Assembly: GCA_038527215.1 (NCBI GenBank)
Contig: JBCBGC010000042.1
Location: 1-55,775, forward strand
Source of the DNA: JAWPMV01 sp038527215
Lineage (GTDB): Bacteria; Bacteroidota; Bacteroidia; J057
Reading direction: 5' to 3'
Length of the DNA stretch: 55,775 nucleotides
Made by a program: the position numbers and the translations under genes. Below are positions 1 through 9,100 of this stretch, one piece after another; position 1 is the first letter of the stretch, and each line of letters begins with the position of its first letter. The notes under the pieces are model-generated. The model saw only the letters and a list, made by a program, of their open reading frames with translations. It ran no database searches and had not been told where the DNA came from.

Positions 1-42
1 TAGGCAAGCGCACTGCCCCGGCAAAGATTCTGAGCATCCATC

Positions 43-594
43 TCAACGGGCAGTTGATCCATGAAAACGTGGTGCTTGAAAGGAAATCTGCATCTTCTGC
101 CAGAGGCCCGGCGCAAAGGAGGCATTGGTCCGAGGGGCATAGCCTTCGAAGCCTTGCTCCCCTTCGGGCTTGCTGTCATCCCATCGCTGATAAATACCCC
201 CACAATCCCCGAATTTGGGAAAGGCTTTGCCCCAGCTATCTAGTAGTTGGATTTCGTAGCGGCCTTGCAGGTAAATGCCGGAATTGGAATGGCGAGCCAT
301 CATGAACTCGAGCTCCAAATCCATATCGCCATGTTCCCAGGCAGAAAAAAGGTTGCCTTGGTTCTCTCCTTCGGGAAGGTTGATCAGGATACCTGCACCG
401 GGTTCTGTATCAAAATGCTGGTCTTTGTTTAGGTGGGCCTGGGCTTTGCTGACCAGTTGCCAATTGGGGGATGGCTGGTCAAACCTCTCCAGGTTTTTCA
501 GGGATATTACTTCCCAACTTTCATCCTGGGCCTGGGTAAAAAGCGGTGCCCAGAGGCATCCCACCAACAGCCCAATCGATACGACTTTTCTCAT
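43..594 (-). pseudogene. DUF1080 (3-keto-disaccharide hydrolase-like) secreted protein, broken at the window edge
   Basis: Secreted protein of the DUF1080 family, a beta-sandwich domain common in Bacteroidota sugar catabolism (some members act on 3-keto-glycosides). The start at 594 (MRKVVSIG...) gives a clean signal peptide ending near TQAQ; an in-frame ATG at 630 would only add a poor leader. Typical family segments are visible: the region around NSGIYLQGRYEIQLLDSWG, then FGDCGGIY, then LWQKMQISFQAPRF. After PRF (about position 64) the reading frame turns to nonsense and stops at 43. The expected continuation (KILSIHLNGQLIHENVVL) is encoded on the opposite strand at about 3-77, so the terminal segment is inverted. 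The natural gene is probably intact and longer; the break looks like an artefact of the contig end. Confidence 0.8.
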
Positions 595-776
595 AAGGGT
601 GTAATAGTAGAGACTTTTTTTCTGCCTCATAAATTACAACTCGGGAATAGCGTATCCAACCTTCTCCCTCAGGAATGCCGGTTCAGTCAACACGATTGCT
701 CAAATTCCCAACACCTTTGTCCAATGCCACTGAAATACATATGAGAAGCTGAATATTTTCGGGAAAAAGAGATTAT

Positions 777-1484
777 ATGAAGATATCCTACCTATTGAGA
801 ACTTCCTGGCTTTGGCTGGGCATATTTGTATTAAGCCAGGGCTGTCGGACCGGCTTTGATCTGGCTACGCTGCAGCCTGTTCCTCCCAGTCAGGAAAAAT
901 TGCCACGCTTGATGCTTGAGTTCGATGACGAGAGCTTTGATGCATTGTATCCCATTACCCTGGCCCAATATGAAGAATATGATGAAGATCAAGGGGTATT
1001 ATATGCGACCCGGCCTCAGGCTCATCCGCGCTTTATGGATTTGAAAACCATCACAGAGCGGAGTATGGAAAGAAGTATGACACTTGCTTCAGGTCCTTAT
1101 TATGGCCGGGCTTTATTGAAAACGACCCATCACTCGGTAGAGCGGGGAGGAGAGATATTTATGCTGCTTTCAGGCTTCTCCATGTTTACCTTAAACCTGC
1201 TGGGCATGCCCGTCTCTAACCTCGTCTCCGTGGTGGAATTAGAGATGGAGCTATATGATGCCCGGGGCAATCGGCTGAAATCTTATATCGGACAAGGGAC
1301 TGATCGCCTCTGGCAGGGGTTTTATGTAGGGTCGACCAGTGGAAACCGCAGTGTCCACGCCTCTGCCGTGAAAATGGCTTTGCTGCAGATTCAGGAGCAA
1401 ATGACGGATGATGCACCCATGTTGCGGGAGGTGTTTGCCAAAATAGGACCGATGAAATCGGAAAGCGCTGCTCAACAGGAATAA
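777..1484 (+). CDS. putative outer-membrane lipoprotein of unknown function
   Basis: 235 residues with an N-terminal hydrophobic stretch and a lipobox LSQGC, so lipidation is predicted at Cys23. I do not recognise the mature domain. The middle contains a hydrophobic stretch (about residues 125-150, GGEIFMLLSGFSMFTLNLLG) followed by a strand-like VVELEMELYDARG and a Gly/Ser-rich segment (QGFYVGSTSGNRSVHASAV). The C-terminus is charged. The gene stands alone on the plus strand between a divergent DUF1080 gene and a convergent DUF2237 gene whose end is only 6 bases away. A weak -7-like box (TATTTTCG, 753-760) lies 16 bases before the ATG. Function cannot be inferred. Confidence 0.75.
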   Translation: MKISYLLRTSWLWLGIFVLSQGCRTGFDLATLQPVPPSQEKLPRLMLEFDDESFDALYPITLAQYEEYDEDQGVLYATRPQAHPRFMDLKTITERSMERSMTLASGPYYGRALLKTTHHSVERGGEIFMLLSGFSMFTLNLLGMPVSNLVSVVELEMELYDARGNRLKSYIGQGTDRLWQGFYVGSTSGNRSVHASAVKMALLQIQEQMTDDAPMLREVFAKIGPMKSESAAQQE

Positions 1485-1490
1485 CCCCGC

Positions 1491-1871
1491 CTAGGAAACC
1501 GGATCGACGGCGAACTGATTAAGGACCTTAAAAGGAATGACGTCCAGGGTAGCCTGATGCGTGGCTTGCAAGACTACCTTGGGCGCTTTTCGCGCCTGAA
1601 AAGCTTCCCACCAGCGACTGGCACAGAGGCACCAGCGATCCCCCGGACGTAAGCCTGGGAAGCGATATTGCTGCTGGGGGGTGATGAGGTCATTGCCGCG
1701 GGACTTGGAAAACTCCAGGAATTCCTCATCCACGATCACACAGACCGTATGCTGGCCCATGTCTTCCTCTCCGGTGTCGCAGCAGCCATTACGATAAAAT
1801 CCTGTCAGCGTGGCAAAACTACAGGGAGCCAGGGGTTCACCGAGTACATTTATTGAAGGATACCGCTCCAT
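1491..1871 (-). CDS. DUF2237 family protein
   Basis: 126 residues, the usual length for DUF2237, a small, widely conserved bacterial family without an assigned biochemical role. Hallmarks visible in order: NVLGEPLAPCS near the start, TGFYRNGCCDTGEEDMGQHTV, EEFLEFSKSRGNDL, then FPGLRPGDRWCLCASRW and a C-terminal VVLQATHQATL. The conserved cysteines (CCDTG and WCLCASRW) suggest a structural or metal-binding role, which is inference. No signal peptide, so probably cytoplasmic. It lies 106 bases downstream of the sulfatase on the same strand and could be cotranscribed with it, but there is no functional link I can name. Confidence 0.85.
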   Translation of the reverse strand: MERYPSINVLGEPLAPCSFATLTGFYRNGCCDTGEEDMGQHTVCVIVDEEFLEFSKSRGNDLITPQQQYRFPGLRPGDRWCLCASRWWEAFQARKAPKVVLQATHQATLDVIPFKVLNQFAVDPVS

Positions 1872-1977
1872 ATCGTGGACCTCATTTAGGGTATGTATTG
1901 GGTGTTCAAGTTAGTCAAGAATTCTGGTGCCAAAAACTACCATGTGGTTTGCCGGACGATTTTTGAGCCTTATCCAT

Positions 1978-3501
1978 TTAAGGCAGGCTTTCTCTCAGGC
2001 TTTGGACTGCCGGATATCGGCTTGGGTCATCTCCGGCTGCTTGCTGCAGGCTGTCAAGTTCGGCTTTCAATCCGGGAATCAGGGCCTGATATGCTGGATC
2101 TTGATAGACGTTGTGTAATTCCTGGGGATCTTTTTCCAGATCATACAATTCCCAACCGGGAGCGGTAGCATTGCCCGTTCCTGTCATATCCAGGGGCAGG
2201 CTGTAAAAATAGATGAGCTTAAAACGCTCGTTTCGCATACCCAGGTGGGCAGGTCGGTTACCCTGTAGCCAGTAGCGATAGTAAAAAGAGGTTCGCCAGT
2301 CGTCTGGTCGCTGTCCCGCCAACACCGCTGCAAAACTACGTCCTTGCATGTGTTCCGGGATGGGCACCCCAGCCCAGTCCAGCAGCGTAGGGGCGATGTC
2401 GCTGTTCAGGAGCAGGTCCTGGTTGTAGGTGTTGGCCTGGAGCTTGCCAGGATAGCGAATCACTGCAGGCATGCGTGCTGATTCCTCATAGATGAGCCTT
2501 TTGTCCTTATAGCCATGCTCTCCCAAAAAATACCCCTGGTCGGAGGTATACACCACGATGGTATTGTCGGCCAGGTCATTTTCTTCTAGCCAGGCCAGCA
2601 ACCTGCCGATGTTGTCATTGAGGGCGGCTACCCCGCGCATATAATCGCGCATCATTTTTTGATAGGCCGCTTCCACCTGCTCTTTTTCACTCATGCCTGT
2701 GACATCCAGGGCAGGAGGCGGATAGCGTTCTGGGGTATTCAGATAGCGTTGCAGTTGAATGCGGATAAACATGCCTTCCTGCTGGGTGGCGGGGGAGCGA
2801 TGAGAGAGGTCTTCCCAAAAGCTCTCCGGTAAAGGAAACTCAAAGCCTTCATATAACTCTGCGTAGCGGGCCGGATAATCAAAAGGCTCATGCACGGCTT
2901 TAAAATGCGTCAGGAGCATGAAGGGCTTTTGGGGGTCGCGCTGCTCCAACCAACGCAGGCTTTCGGCCCCGATCACGTCCGCAGAATAACCCGGAAAGGT
3001 ATCGCCAGGCGCTTTCCATTCCTGCCCTATACTTTTTAAAATAGGGTTCTGATAGCGCCCTTGTCCCGGTAATACCCGGAAAAAATCAAATCCTTGAGGC
3101 TGTGAGCGCAGGTGCCACTTACCAATCAGCGCGGTTTGATAGCCTGCGTCCTGCATCAGGTGGCCCAGATGACGACGGTCGGTAGCCAGGCTATCAGAGA
3201 GGGTATAGACTTGGTTGACGTGGCTATACTGGCCGGTAAGGATACTGGCCCGGCTGGGGACACAGATGGAGTTGGTACAGTAAAGGCCGTCCAGCCGTAC
3301 GCCCTCCCGCGCCAGTTGTCGGATGTTGCTGGTCAGACCAATGGAATCGAGGAAGTGCCCGTAGATCCCGAAGGCCTGGCTGGTGTGGTCATCCGCCATC
3401 ATAAACAAGATGTTGGGCGGGGGGGTGGTTTCCGGGCTGGGCTGACAAGCCAGGGCCCAAAAGAGCAGCAGAATGCTGCCGAACTTGATCCTTTTTTGCA
3501 T
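1978..3501 (-). CDS. S1-family sulfatase, lipoprotein
   Basis: 507-residue sulfatase that should hydrolyse sulfate esters, probably on sulfated polysaccharides, at the cell surface or in the periplasm. Lipobox ALAC puts the lipidated Cys at position 19. The metal-binding pair is Asp37-Asp38 in NILFMMADDH. The maturation motif C-x-P-S-R is present as Cys80-Val-Pro-Ser-Arg84, so Cys80 is expected to become formylglycine, followed by ASILTGQYSH as in the family. The second metal site is in YTSDQGYFLGEHGYKDK. Length is normal. I cannot assign the substrate. No sulfatase-maturating enzyme gene is seen nearby; that enzyme must act from elsewhere. A weak -7-like box (TAATTTCG read on the minus strand, 3525-3532) lies about 23 bases upstream. 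Confidence 0.92.
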   Translation of the reverse strand: MQKRIKFGSILLLFWALACQPSPETTPPPNILFMMADDHTSQAFGIYGHFLDSIGLTSNIRQLAREGVRLDGLYCTNSICVPSRASILTGQYSHVNQVYTLSDSLATDRRHLGHLMQDAGYQTALIGKWHLRSQPQGFDFFRVLPGQGRYQNPILKSIGQEWKAPGDTFPGYSADVIGAESLRWLEQRDPQKPFMLLTHFKAVHEPFDYPARYAELYEGFEFPLPESFWEDLSHRSPATQQEGMFIRIQLQRYLNTPERYPPPALDVTGMSEKEQVEAAYQKMMRDYMRGVAALNDNIGRLLAWLEENDLADNTIVVYTSDQGYFLGEHGYKDKRLIYEESARMPAVIRYPGKLQANTYNQDLLLNSDIAPTLLDWAGVPIPEHMQGRSFAAVLAGQRPDDWRTSFYYRYWLQGNRPAHLGMRNERFKLIYFYSLPLDMTGTGNATAPGWELYDLEKDPQELHNVYQDPAYQALIPGLKAELDSLQQAAGDDPSRYPAVQSLRESLP

Positions 3502-3623
3502 AGGGTAAAATGCCTGGAGCGGGTCGAAATTAGGGATTTTTCCCTGCTTTGCCTAGGCTTTTTGCTCAGACATTGACATATTGAAAGATGGCCTCAGAGC
3601 CTTTTGTCCAAACCCGGAAAAAC

Positions 3624-5117
3624 ATGAAAAGAAAGCTAACCCTCAGTTTCCTCCTTTTGTTTGCTACTTCTCTCCTGGCCCAGCCGGAAAGTCCTTTTCT
3701 GGAAGGAGAAAGCGGTTACAGTTTCGTTACCCATAGCCTGAAAATAGCGGGCTCCACCCTGGAATACGACACCTGGACAGGGTATTTACCGATGCGGGAT
3801 GAAGCAGGAGAACTCAAGGCCAATGTCTTTTTTGTGTACTATCGGAAAAAAGGAGAGAGAGCAGAAAAAAGACCCATTACCTTTACCTTTAACGGGGGTC
3901 CGGGCTCCTCTTCGGTTTGGCTCCACATGGGGGGCTTAGGTCCTCGTCGCATCCTTATGGATCAGGATGGTGCTTCTCTGGCGCCCCCCTATGAAATCGT
4001 CGATAATCCCCACACCTGGCTGACCCATACCGATCTGGTCTTCATTGATCCGATGATGACTGGTTTTACTCGTCCTGCTGAAGGAGTGGACAAAAAGGAA
4101 TTCCTGGGCTATGAAGAAGACATCAGGTTGGTGGGGGATTTTATCCGGCTCTTCACTACCCGAGCACAACGATGGGCCTCCCCCAAATTCCTGGCCGGAG
4201 AGAGCTATGGCACCACCCGCGCTTCGGGGCTTTCAGGCTACCTGCAAAAGCGCCACGGCATGTACCTCAATGGGCTGATGTTGATCTCCGCGGTACTGGA
4301 TTTTTCGACCATTCGCTATGCCGAGAACAATGACAAACCCAATCTGCTGATTTTCCCTACCATGGCTGCTACTTCGCGCTTTCACGGGATGGCGGGAAAA
4401 AGTGATCAGTCTTTAGCTGAATTTTTGCAGGAAGTAGAGACTTTTACCCAAAATGAATACTCCCTGGCCTTGCTCAAAGGAGATCAGTTAAGTGAAGCAG
4501 AGAAAAAGGCCCTGGCGGACAAAATGGCTACCTATACCGGCCTCAGTCCTCAGTTTATTCAGCAAAGCAATTTTCGGCTTCAGGTAGGTCCTTACAATAA
4601 GGAGTTACTGCGGGACAAAAGCGGCGAAACCGTAGGACGCCTGGATTCCCGCTTCAAGAGCTATGATTATAAAGATGCCGGAGAACGCTATGAATTTGAC
4701 CCGAGTTATAATGCGACGATTTATGGACCATTCACTACGGCCATCAATGATTACGTCGCCCGGGAGCTAGGCTATCAGAATGACCTGCCCTATGAAATCC
4801 TCACCGGCAGAGCCCGTCCCTGGAATTACAGCAATGTGCAGAACCGCTATCTGGATGTCTCCCAAACCCTGCGGGAAGCCATGACCCAGAATCCCTACTT
4901 AAAGGTCTGGGTGGCTAATGGTTATTACGATATGGCTACGCCTTACTATGCTACCGAACATACCCTCAATCATATGTTCCTGAAACCTCAGCTCAAGGAA
5001 AATATTCGGCTGACCTACTACGAAGCCGGGCACATGATGTACATTGACCTGCCTTCCCTGGAACAGTTTGCCAAAGATGTGCGCTCCTTTGTGGAGTGGG
5101 GGAGTGGGCAGGAATAG
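3624..5117 (+). CDS. secreted serine carboxypeptidase-like peptidase, family S10
   Basis: Family S10 (carboxypeptidase Y-like) alpha/beta-hydrolase that removes C-terminal amino acids from peptides. The ATG at 3624 begins a good signal peptide (MKRKLTLSFLLLFATSLLAQ); an ATG at 3588 would put 12 non-signal residues in front, so I prefer 3624. With this start the oxyanion-hole region is FNGGPGSSS near residue 90, the nucleophile Ser194 sits in GESYG, Asp436 in NGYYDMATPYYATE and His470 in EAGHMMY, so the triad is complete. Length (497) is normal for bacterial secreted S10 enzymes. It is divergent from the sulfatase. It probably takes part in nutrient peptide breakdown in the periplasm or outside the cell. 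Confidence 0.93.
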   Translation: MKRKLTLSFLLLFATSLLAQPESPFLEGESGYSFVTHSLKIAGSTLEYDTWTGYLPMRDEAGELKANVFFVYYRKKGERAEKRPITFTFNGGPGSSSVWLHMGGLGPRRILMDQDGASLAPPYEIVDNPHTWLTHTDLVFIDPMMTGFTRPAEGVDKKEFLGYEEDIRLVGDFIRLFTTRAQRWASPKFLAGESYGTTRASGLSGYLQKRHGMYLNGLMLISAVLDFSTIRYAENNDKPNLLIFPTMAATSRFHGMAGKSDQSLAEFLQEVETFTQNEYSLALLKGDQLSEAEKKALADKMATYTGLSPQFIQQSNFRLQVGPYNKELLRDKSGETVGRLDSRFKSYDYKDAGERYEFDPSYNATIYGPFTTAINDYVARELGYQNDLPYEILTGRARPWNYSNVQNRYLDVSQTLREAMTQNPYLKVWVANGYYDMATPYYATEHTLNHMFLKPQLKENIRLTYYEAGHMMYIDLPSLEQFAKDVRSFVEWGSGQE

Positions 5118-5310
5118 CTGCTCCCTAAGCAGCCTACATCCGCTTGCCTGCAAACATGGCAGGAGAGTCCATGATCGGAATATTCGAAGGGAGAATCGAA
5201 AGGAGGGAAATTTGTTGGGGATCAACGCAGAAGTGATTACCTTCATTCATCCCACCTGAAGATCGGCATTCATTGTCCCCCAATGAGTTGTCACCTTTCA
5301 AGCGTTCATC

Positions 5311-6030
5311 ATGAAAAACATCATGAGGCCGTCAAGCCTTTGGCTATCCCTAAGCCTGATTTTGGGACCCTACCTGCATGCTACAGAAACGCCGACGGTT
5401 TACCTGGCCAAAAATGGATGGAAATTAGAAATAGGCCCTTCTTCCTTTCCGGGAGAGTCGTATGGCCATAGCGAGCTAGACGTGCACATTCGGGGGCTTT
5501 ATTTTACGGAAATCCTCCCTTTTATGCTGGAGCTAGTGGGGTCGCACAAGAAAGTAGTATGTAATCGCGCTACTTCTCCCTGGCGAAAACGAACTTATCT
5601 GAGATTGTCCTTAACAAAAAAAAGAGATATCACCGCTGCTGCAGAAGAGGCAATCCTGGCCCTGCTCAAACACCTGAAATTAAGGCTAACGGTCCTTAAG
5701 AAAAAAGAAGTTGCCTGGTGCCTTTCCATTAAAGATCCCGACAAGTTGTGCCAATTAATGTTTCGGACAGGAGTGAGGATCAAATACTGTGCGACGCCAC
5801 CAATTCACCAAGTGATGATGGAGGGAATCAGTATTGCCAAGCTCAGTCAAGAGCTTTCTCACCAATGGAATCGGACGATCATTACCCGTGAAAAAGGAGA
5901 GCAAGGGTATAAATTTTGCTTACCGCTGTACGGATTTAATAGCTTGCGGGCAAGCCTTCTTTCATATGGCCTGCACTTGAAGAGATTCCGCATGCATAGG
6001 GCTGTGTGGTATGTGGACAAAGGAGGCTGA
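5311..6030 (+). CDS. secreted protein of unknown function with two similar modules
   Basis: 239 residues; the N-terminal stretch ending HATE looks like a signal peptide. I do not recognise it with confidence. The C-terminal half (ISIAKLSQELSHQWNRTIIT..., then SLRASLLSYGLHLKRF...AVWYVDKG) resembles the end of TIGR03435/DUF3738 proteins, where a short helix is followed by a strand ending in a self-standing motif. A related pattern occurs earlier (AEEAILALLKHLKLRLTVLK, then VAWCLSIKD), suggesting an internal duplication of about 90 residues. It stands alone; the upstream spacer 5118-5310 shows only a small CCTGC/GCAGG hairpin and no clear promoter. A complex inverted repeat follows it (6033-6110). 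Confidence 0.65.
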   Translation: MKNIMRPSSLWLSLSLILGPYLHATETPTVYLAKNGWKLEIGPSSFPGESYGHSELDVHIRGLYFTEILPFMLELVGSHKKVVCNRATSPWRKRTYLRLSLTKKRDITAAAEEAILALLKHLKLRLTVLKKKEVAWCLSIKDPDKLCQLMFRTGVRIKYCATPPIHQVMMEGISIAKLSQELSHQWNRTIITREKGEQGYKFCLPLYGFNSLRASLLSYGLHLKRFRMHRAVWYVDKGG

Positions 6031-6032
6031 AC

Positions 6033-6110
6033 GATTCCCTTTTTGACAGAGACCAGGACAGCGGGAAACCCTCATGCCCGGTCTCTACGTATATGGTCAA
6101 AAGGGGATTT
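6033..6110. repeat. two-tier inverted repeat (possible terminator or cruciform element)
   Basis: Between two plus-strand genes. Outer arms CCCTTTTTGAC (6037-6047) and GTCAAAAGGGG (6096-6106) pair with one mismatch. Directly inside the left arm, AGAGACC (6048-6054) pairs perfectly with GGTCTCT (6080-6086), and inside that CGGG (6062-6065) can pair with CCCG (6077-6080, sharing one base). The A/T tract lies inside the outer arms rather than after a stem, so it is not a classical intrinsic terminator. Confidence 0.5.
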
Positions 6111-6160
6111 AAGCCCGCTTTCTGCCACTTAGCCCGCAGAATTGACTATATTCACAATCT

Positions 6161-9100
6161 ATGAAAACGACTTACCTCGGTTCGGTTCGGAACCTTTTTG
6201 CTTATCTGATTTTTTCCTGTGTAGGACTTTTCTCCGCTGCGACCCTTTCGGCTCAGTCTGCCGGATGGGAAGCCCTCTTAGCCAATGACTTCATGGCGGC
6301 TCGGCAGGCCTTTGATGAGAGCTTACAGAAGGATAGCACGCAGCGGGAAGAACTGCTAGGGGCGCTCTTTCTGGCGGATATTTTCAAGGATACGGAAAGG
6401 TACCAACGGCTGGGCAAAAAGTTGTTGTATAGTCACCCGGAGCCTATTCTCTGGCGCGCCTTCCGCAATGCCTTGCCCGGAGAAGCCCTCTATACGGACT
6501 GGTTTGAATCCTTGAATCCTGACCAAAAGGCCTATGGGCCGATCCGTATGTATGCCTCCCTCGCAAAATTAGATGAGACGAACCGAAAGGACCGGAGTAA
6601 GGCCCGGAAAAAACGCCTTACCTATGAGGAAGGAACAGCTCTGCTCATGCCTCTCCTACAAAAGGATGGCTGGGCCATCCTGGGCCCCTTTCAGAATATA
6701 GGAGGGGGAGGGCTGGAAAAGGTGTATCCGCCTGAAACTGACGGCTATGACCCCCAGGCCTCTTATACCAATGCCCATGACTTGCCTTTGCAGTGGTTTA
6801 GTCCGCCTTTTCCCACCCTCCGGACTGGGCTGGAGTTTAGCTCGGTATTGCCGGGCGGAAAGCACATGAGCACTTACTATGCTCGCAAAGCCTTTGAGAT
6901 GGAGCAGGCCGGTCAGCTTGACCTGGCCATCACCCGCAATAATCCCATGAAAGTGTGGATTAATGGCACCTTGGTTTTCAGTACTGACGAGCCTATGGGT
7001 TTTTATGCGGACGGAGAAACGATCAACCTGGACCTGGAAAAGGGACAATATGAAATCCTGGTGAAAATGGCCCGGAAGGAAAATTGGTATGGCAGTGCCA
7101 GAGGGCTGTTTGCCCTTAGGTATAGTGCCCCAACCTATGGGGATGAAAGCAGCATTTTTATGCTGCGGGCCCTTGAAACTGGGGGATCGGAAAAGGCCTT
7201 GAAGCCGATTCCTGGTAAACTGAATAATCCTGGTAATCTTAAGTCCTTTAGCGTAGTGGAAGAGGGCCTGCTTAGCGCCAATCTGGCCCGCCTCGGCGAA
7301 GGCGAATTCGCCTGGAGTGAATATTACCTCCTGGTACGGCTCGCCAACCGAATGGGCAAAACCAGAGTCGTAGAAGAAGCGATGGTAGCCTTACAAAAGG
7401 AACATCCGGATCAGGTGTATCTGCAACTGCTCCTGGCTTCGGTTTATCAGCAAAACCTCAACCGAAACATGGCTATCCGCATGGTGAGCCAGATCGACCT
7501 GGAAAAGACCCCCCACTATGATTTGCTGATGAAAGAACTGGAAGAAGTCGATGAGGATTTGCAGGAAGACGAGTACGAGGAAAAAATGGACCAAATCAAA
7601 GCCATCGCCCCTTCTAATCGGGATTTTGTTCAATCCTATCTCCGCTACTACCGGGGTAAAAAAGACAGCACCACGCTTTATGCTTTCCGAGATGAAACCC
7701 TCACCGCATATCCAGAAATGGCTTACCTCTTTGATGAAGAGGATGGAGAAGAGTTTGTGAACAAGGGTAAAAAGAAGAAGAATAAGAAGGAGAAAAAGCC
7801 TCAGTATAATCAGGATAAAAAGAAAAAATGGTTTGAAGAAGCGCTGGAATACCGGCCTTTTTCCCGAAACCTATATCAGGAAAAAGTAGAAGAACTCCTG
7901 GAAGAGAAGGAATACGAAACGGCAGCTAAGATTGCCCAACAAGGGTTGAAGGTCAGTCCCTATGATCCTAAACTCTGGGAACTGTTGGGGGATACCCAGG
8001 AGGGGCTAAGTCAAACCGATAGCGCTTTGAATTGCTTTCGGCGCTCTATGCAGTATCGGTCAGCGGCTGGCCGCAATTATTATTACGGCTCCAATCCGCT
8101 CAAAAAGAAAATCGAACGCCTGGGGGAGAAAAATGAGGCCACGGATTTTTTCCAGAAAAAAACCCTGGCAGATATTCTGGCTGAACGGGACCTGTGGGAA
8201 GAAACCTATAAAGATCAGGATGCGGTCATTCTTTTACGCACCGCTGATTATTTGATCAATGAATATGGCGGAGGAGAAGCCCGACAGTCTTTTGCCTTGC
8301 TGATCAACTCCGAAAACGGTATTAATCCCTGGACCGAGGAAAATTTTTCCTACCTGGGCTCCAATGTGAAAGTGCAACATATCAAACCCGATAGTTCTAT
8401 CCTCAAACCCGATATGCGGGGTACCTATGCGGTTTTTAAAGACCTGGCTCCTGGAGATTTGATTTATGTTGAAGGCACCCGTGTCTTGAATGATGTTTTT
8501 GAGAATGGGCGCACCTATGGGGTAGGGGATTACTTTTCCTTGCGTGGGGGAAGCATGTTTATCAATCCGATTTATTACCAAAAACTGGAAATTGCAGTTC
8601 CTGAGGGGAGCCCGATCCAATACCAAAGTTTCAATGCGCCCGACCTCAAAGAGAAGCGACTGGCCGAAGGCTTCGATTTTTACCGCTGGGAGTGGAGGTT
8701 TACACCCGAACTGGTGGAGGAAGATGGAGCCTTTAGAAAATGGGCCGCTGCCCCAGACATCCAGTTCACCAATGCGCAAGACTGGTCCTGGCTGGTCAAC
8801 TGGTATGACGATCTCACCCGCACCAAACTGGAACCCAATTACTATATCCAGAATCTGTACGGGGAAATCGTCAAGGAAGGTATGCAAGATGAGGAAATCA
8901 TCCGCGCCATTTACAACTATATCACCAAGGAGATCAAATACTCTTCTGTCTCTTTTTTACAATCTAATTTTATCCCTCAAGCTCCCGAACTAACCTGCTC
9001 CGGCGGGATTGGAGACTGTAAGGATGTGGCCACCCTGATGATTGCCTTGCTGCGAATGGCAGACATTGAGTCTTACTATGTATTGGTCCGAGCCGGGGAT

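Noticed and set aside
1..60. A separate plus-strand gene starting left of the window
   Set aside because: The plus-strand translation is the missing part of the minus-strand DUF1080 protein, so it is explained by an inverted segment, not by a second gene.
1893..2168. Plus-strand frame of 91 codons beside the sulfatase end
   Set aside because: About two thirds overlaps the sulfatase coding region antisense and the protein has no signature.
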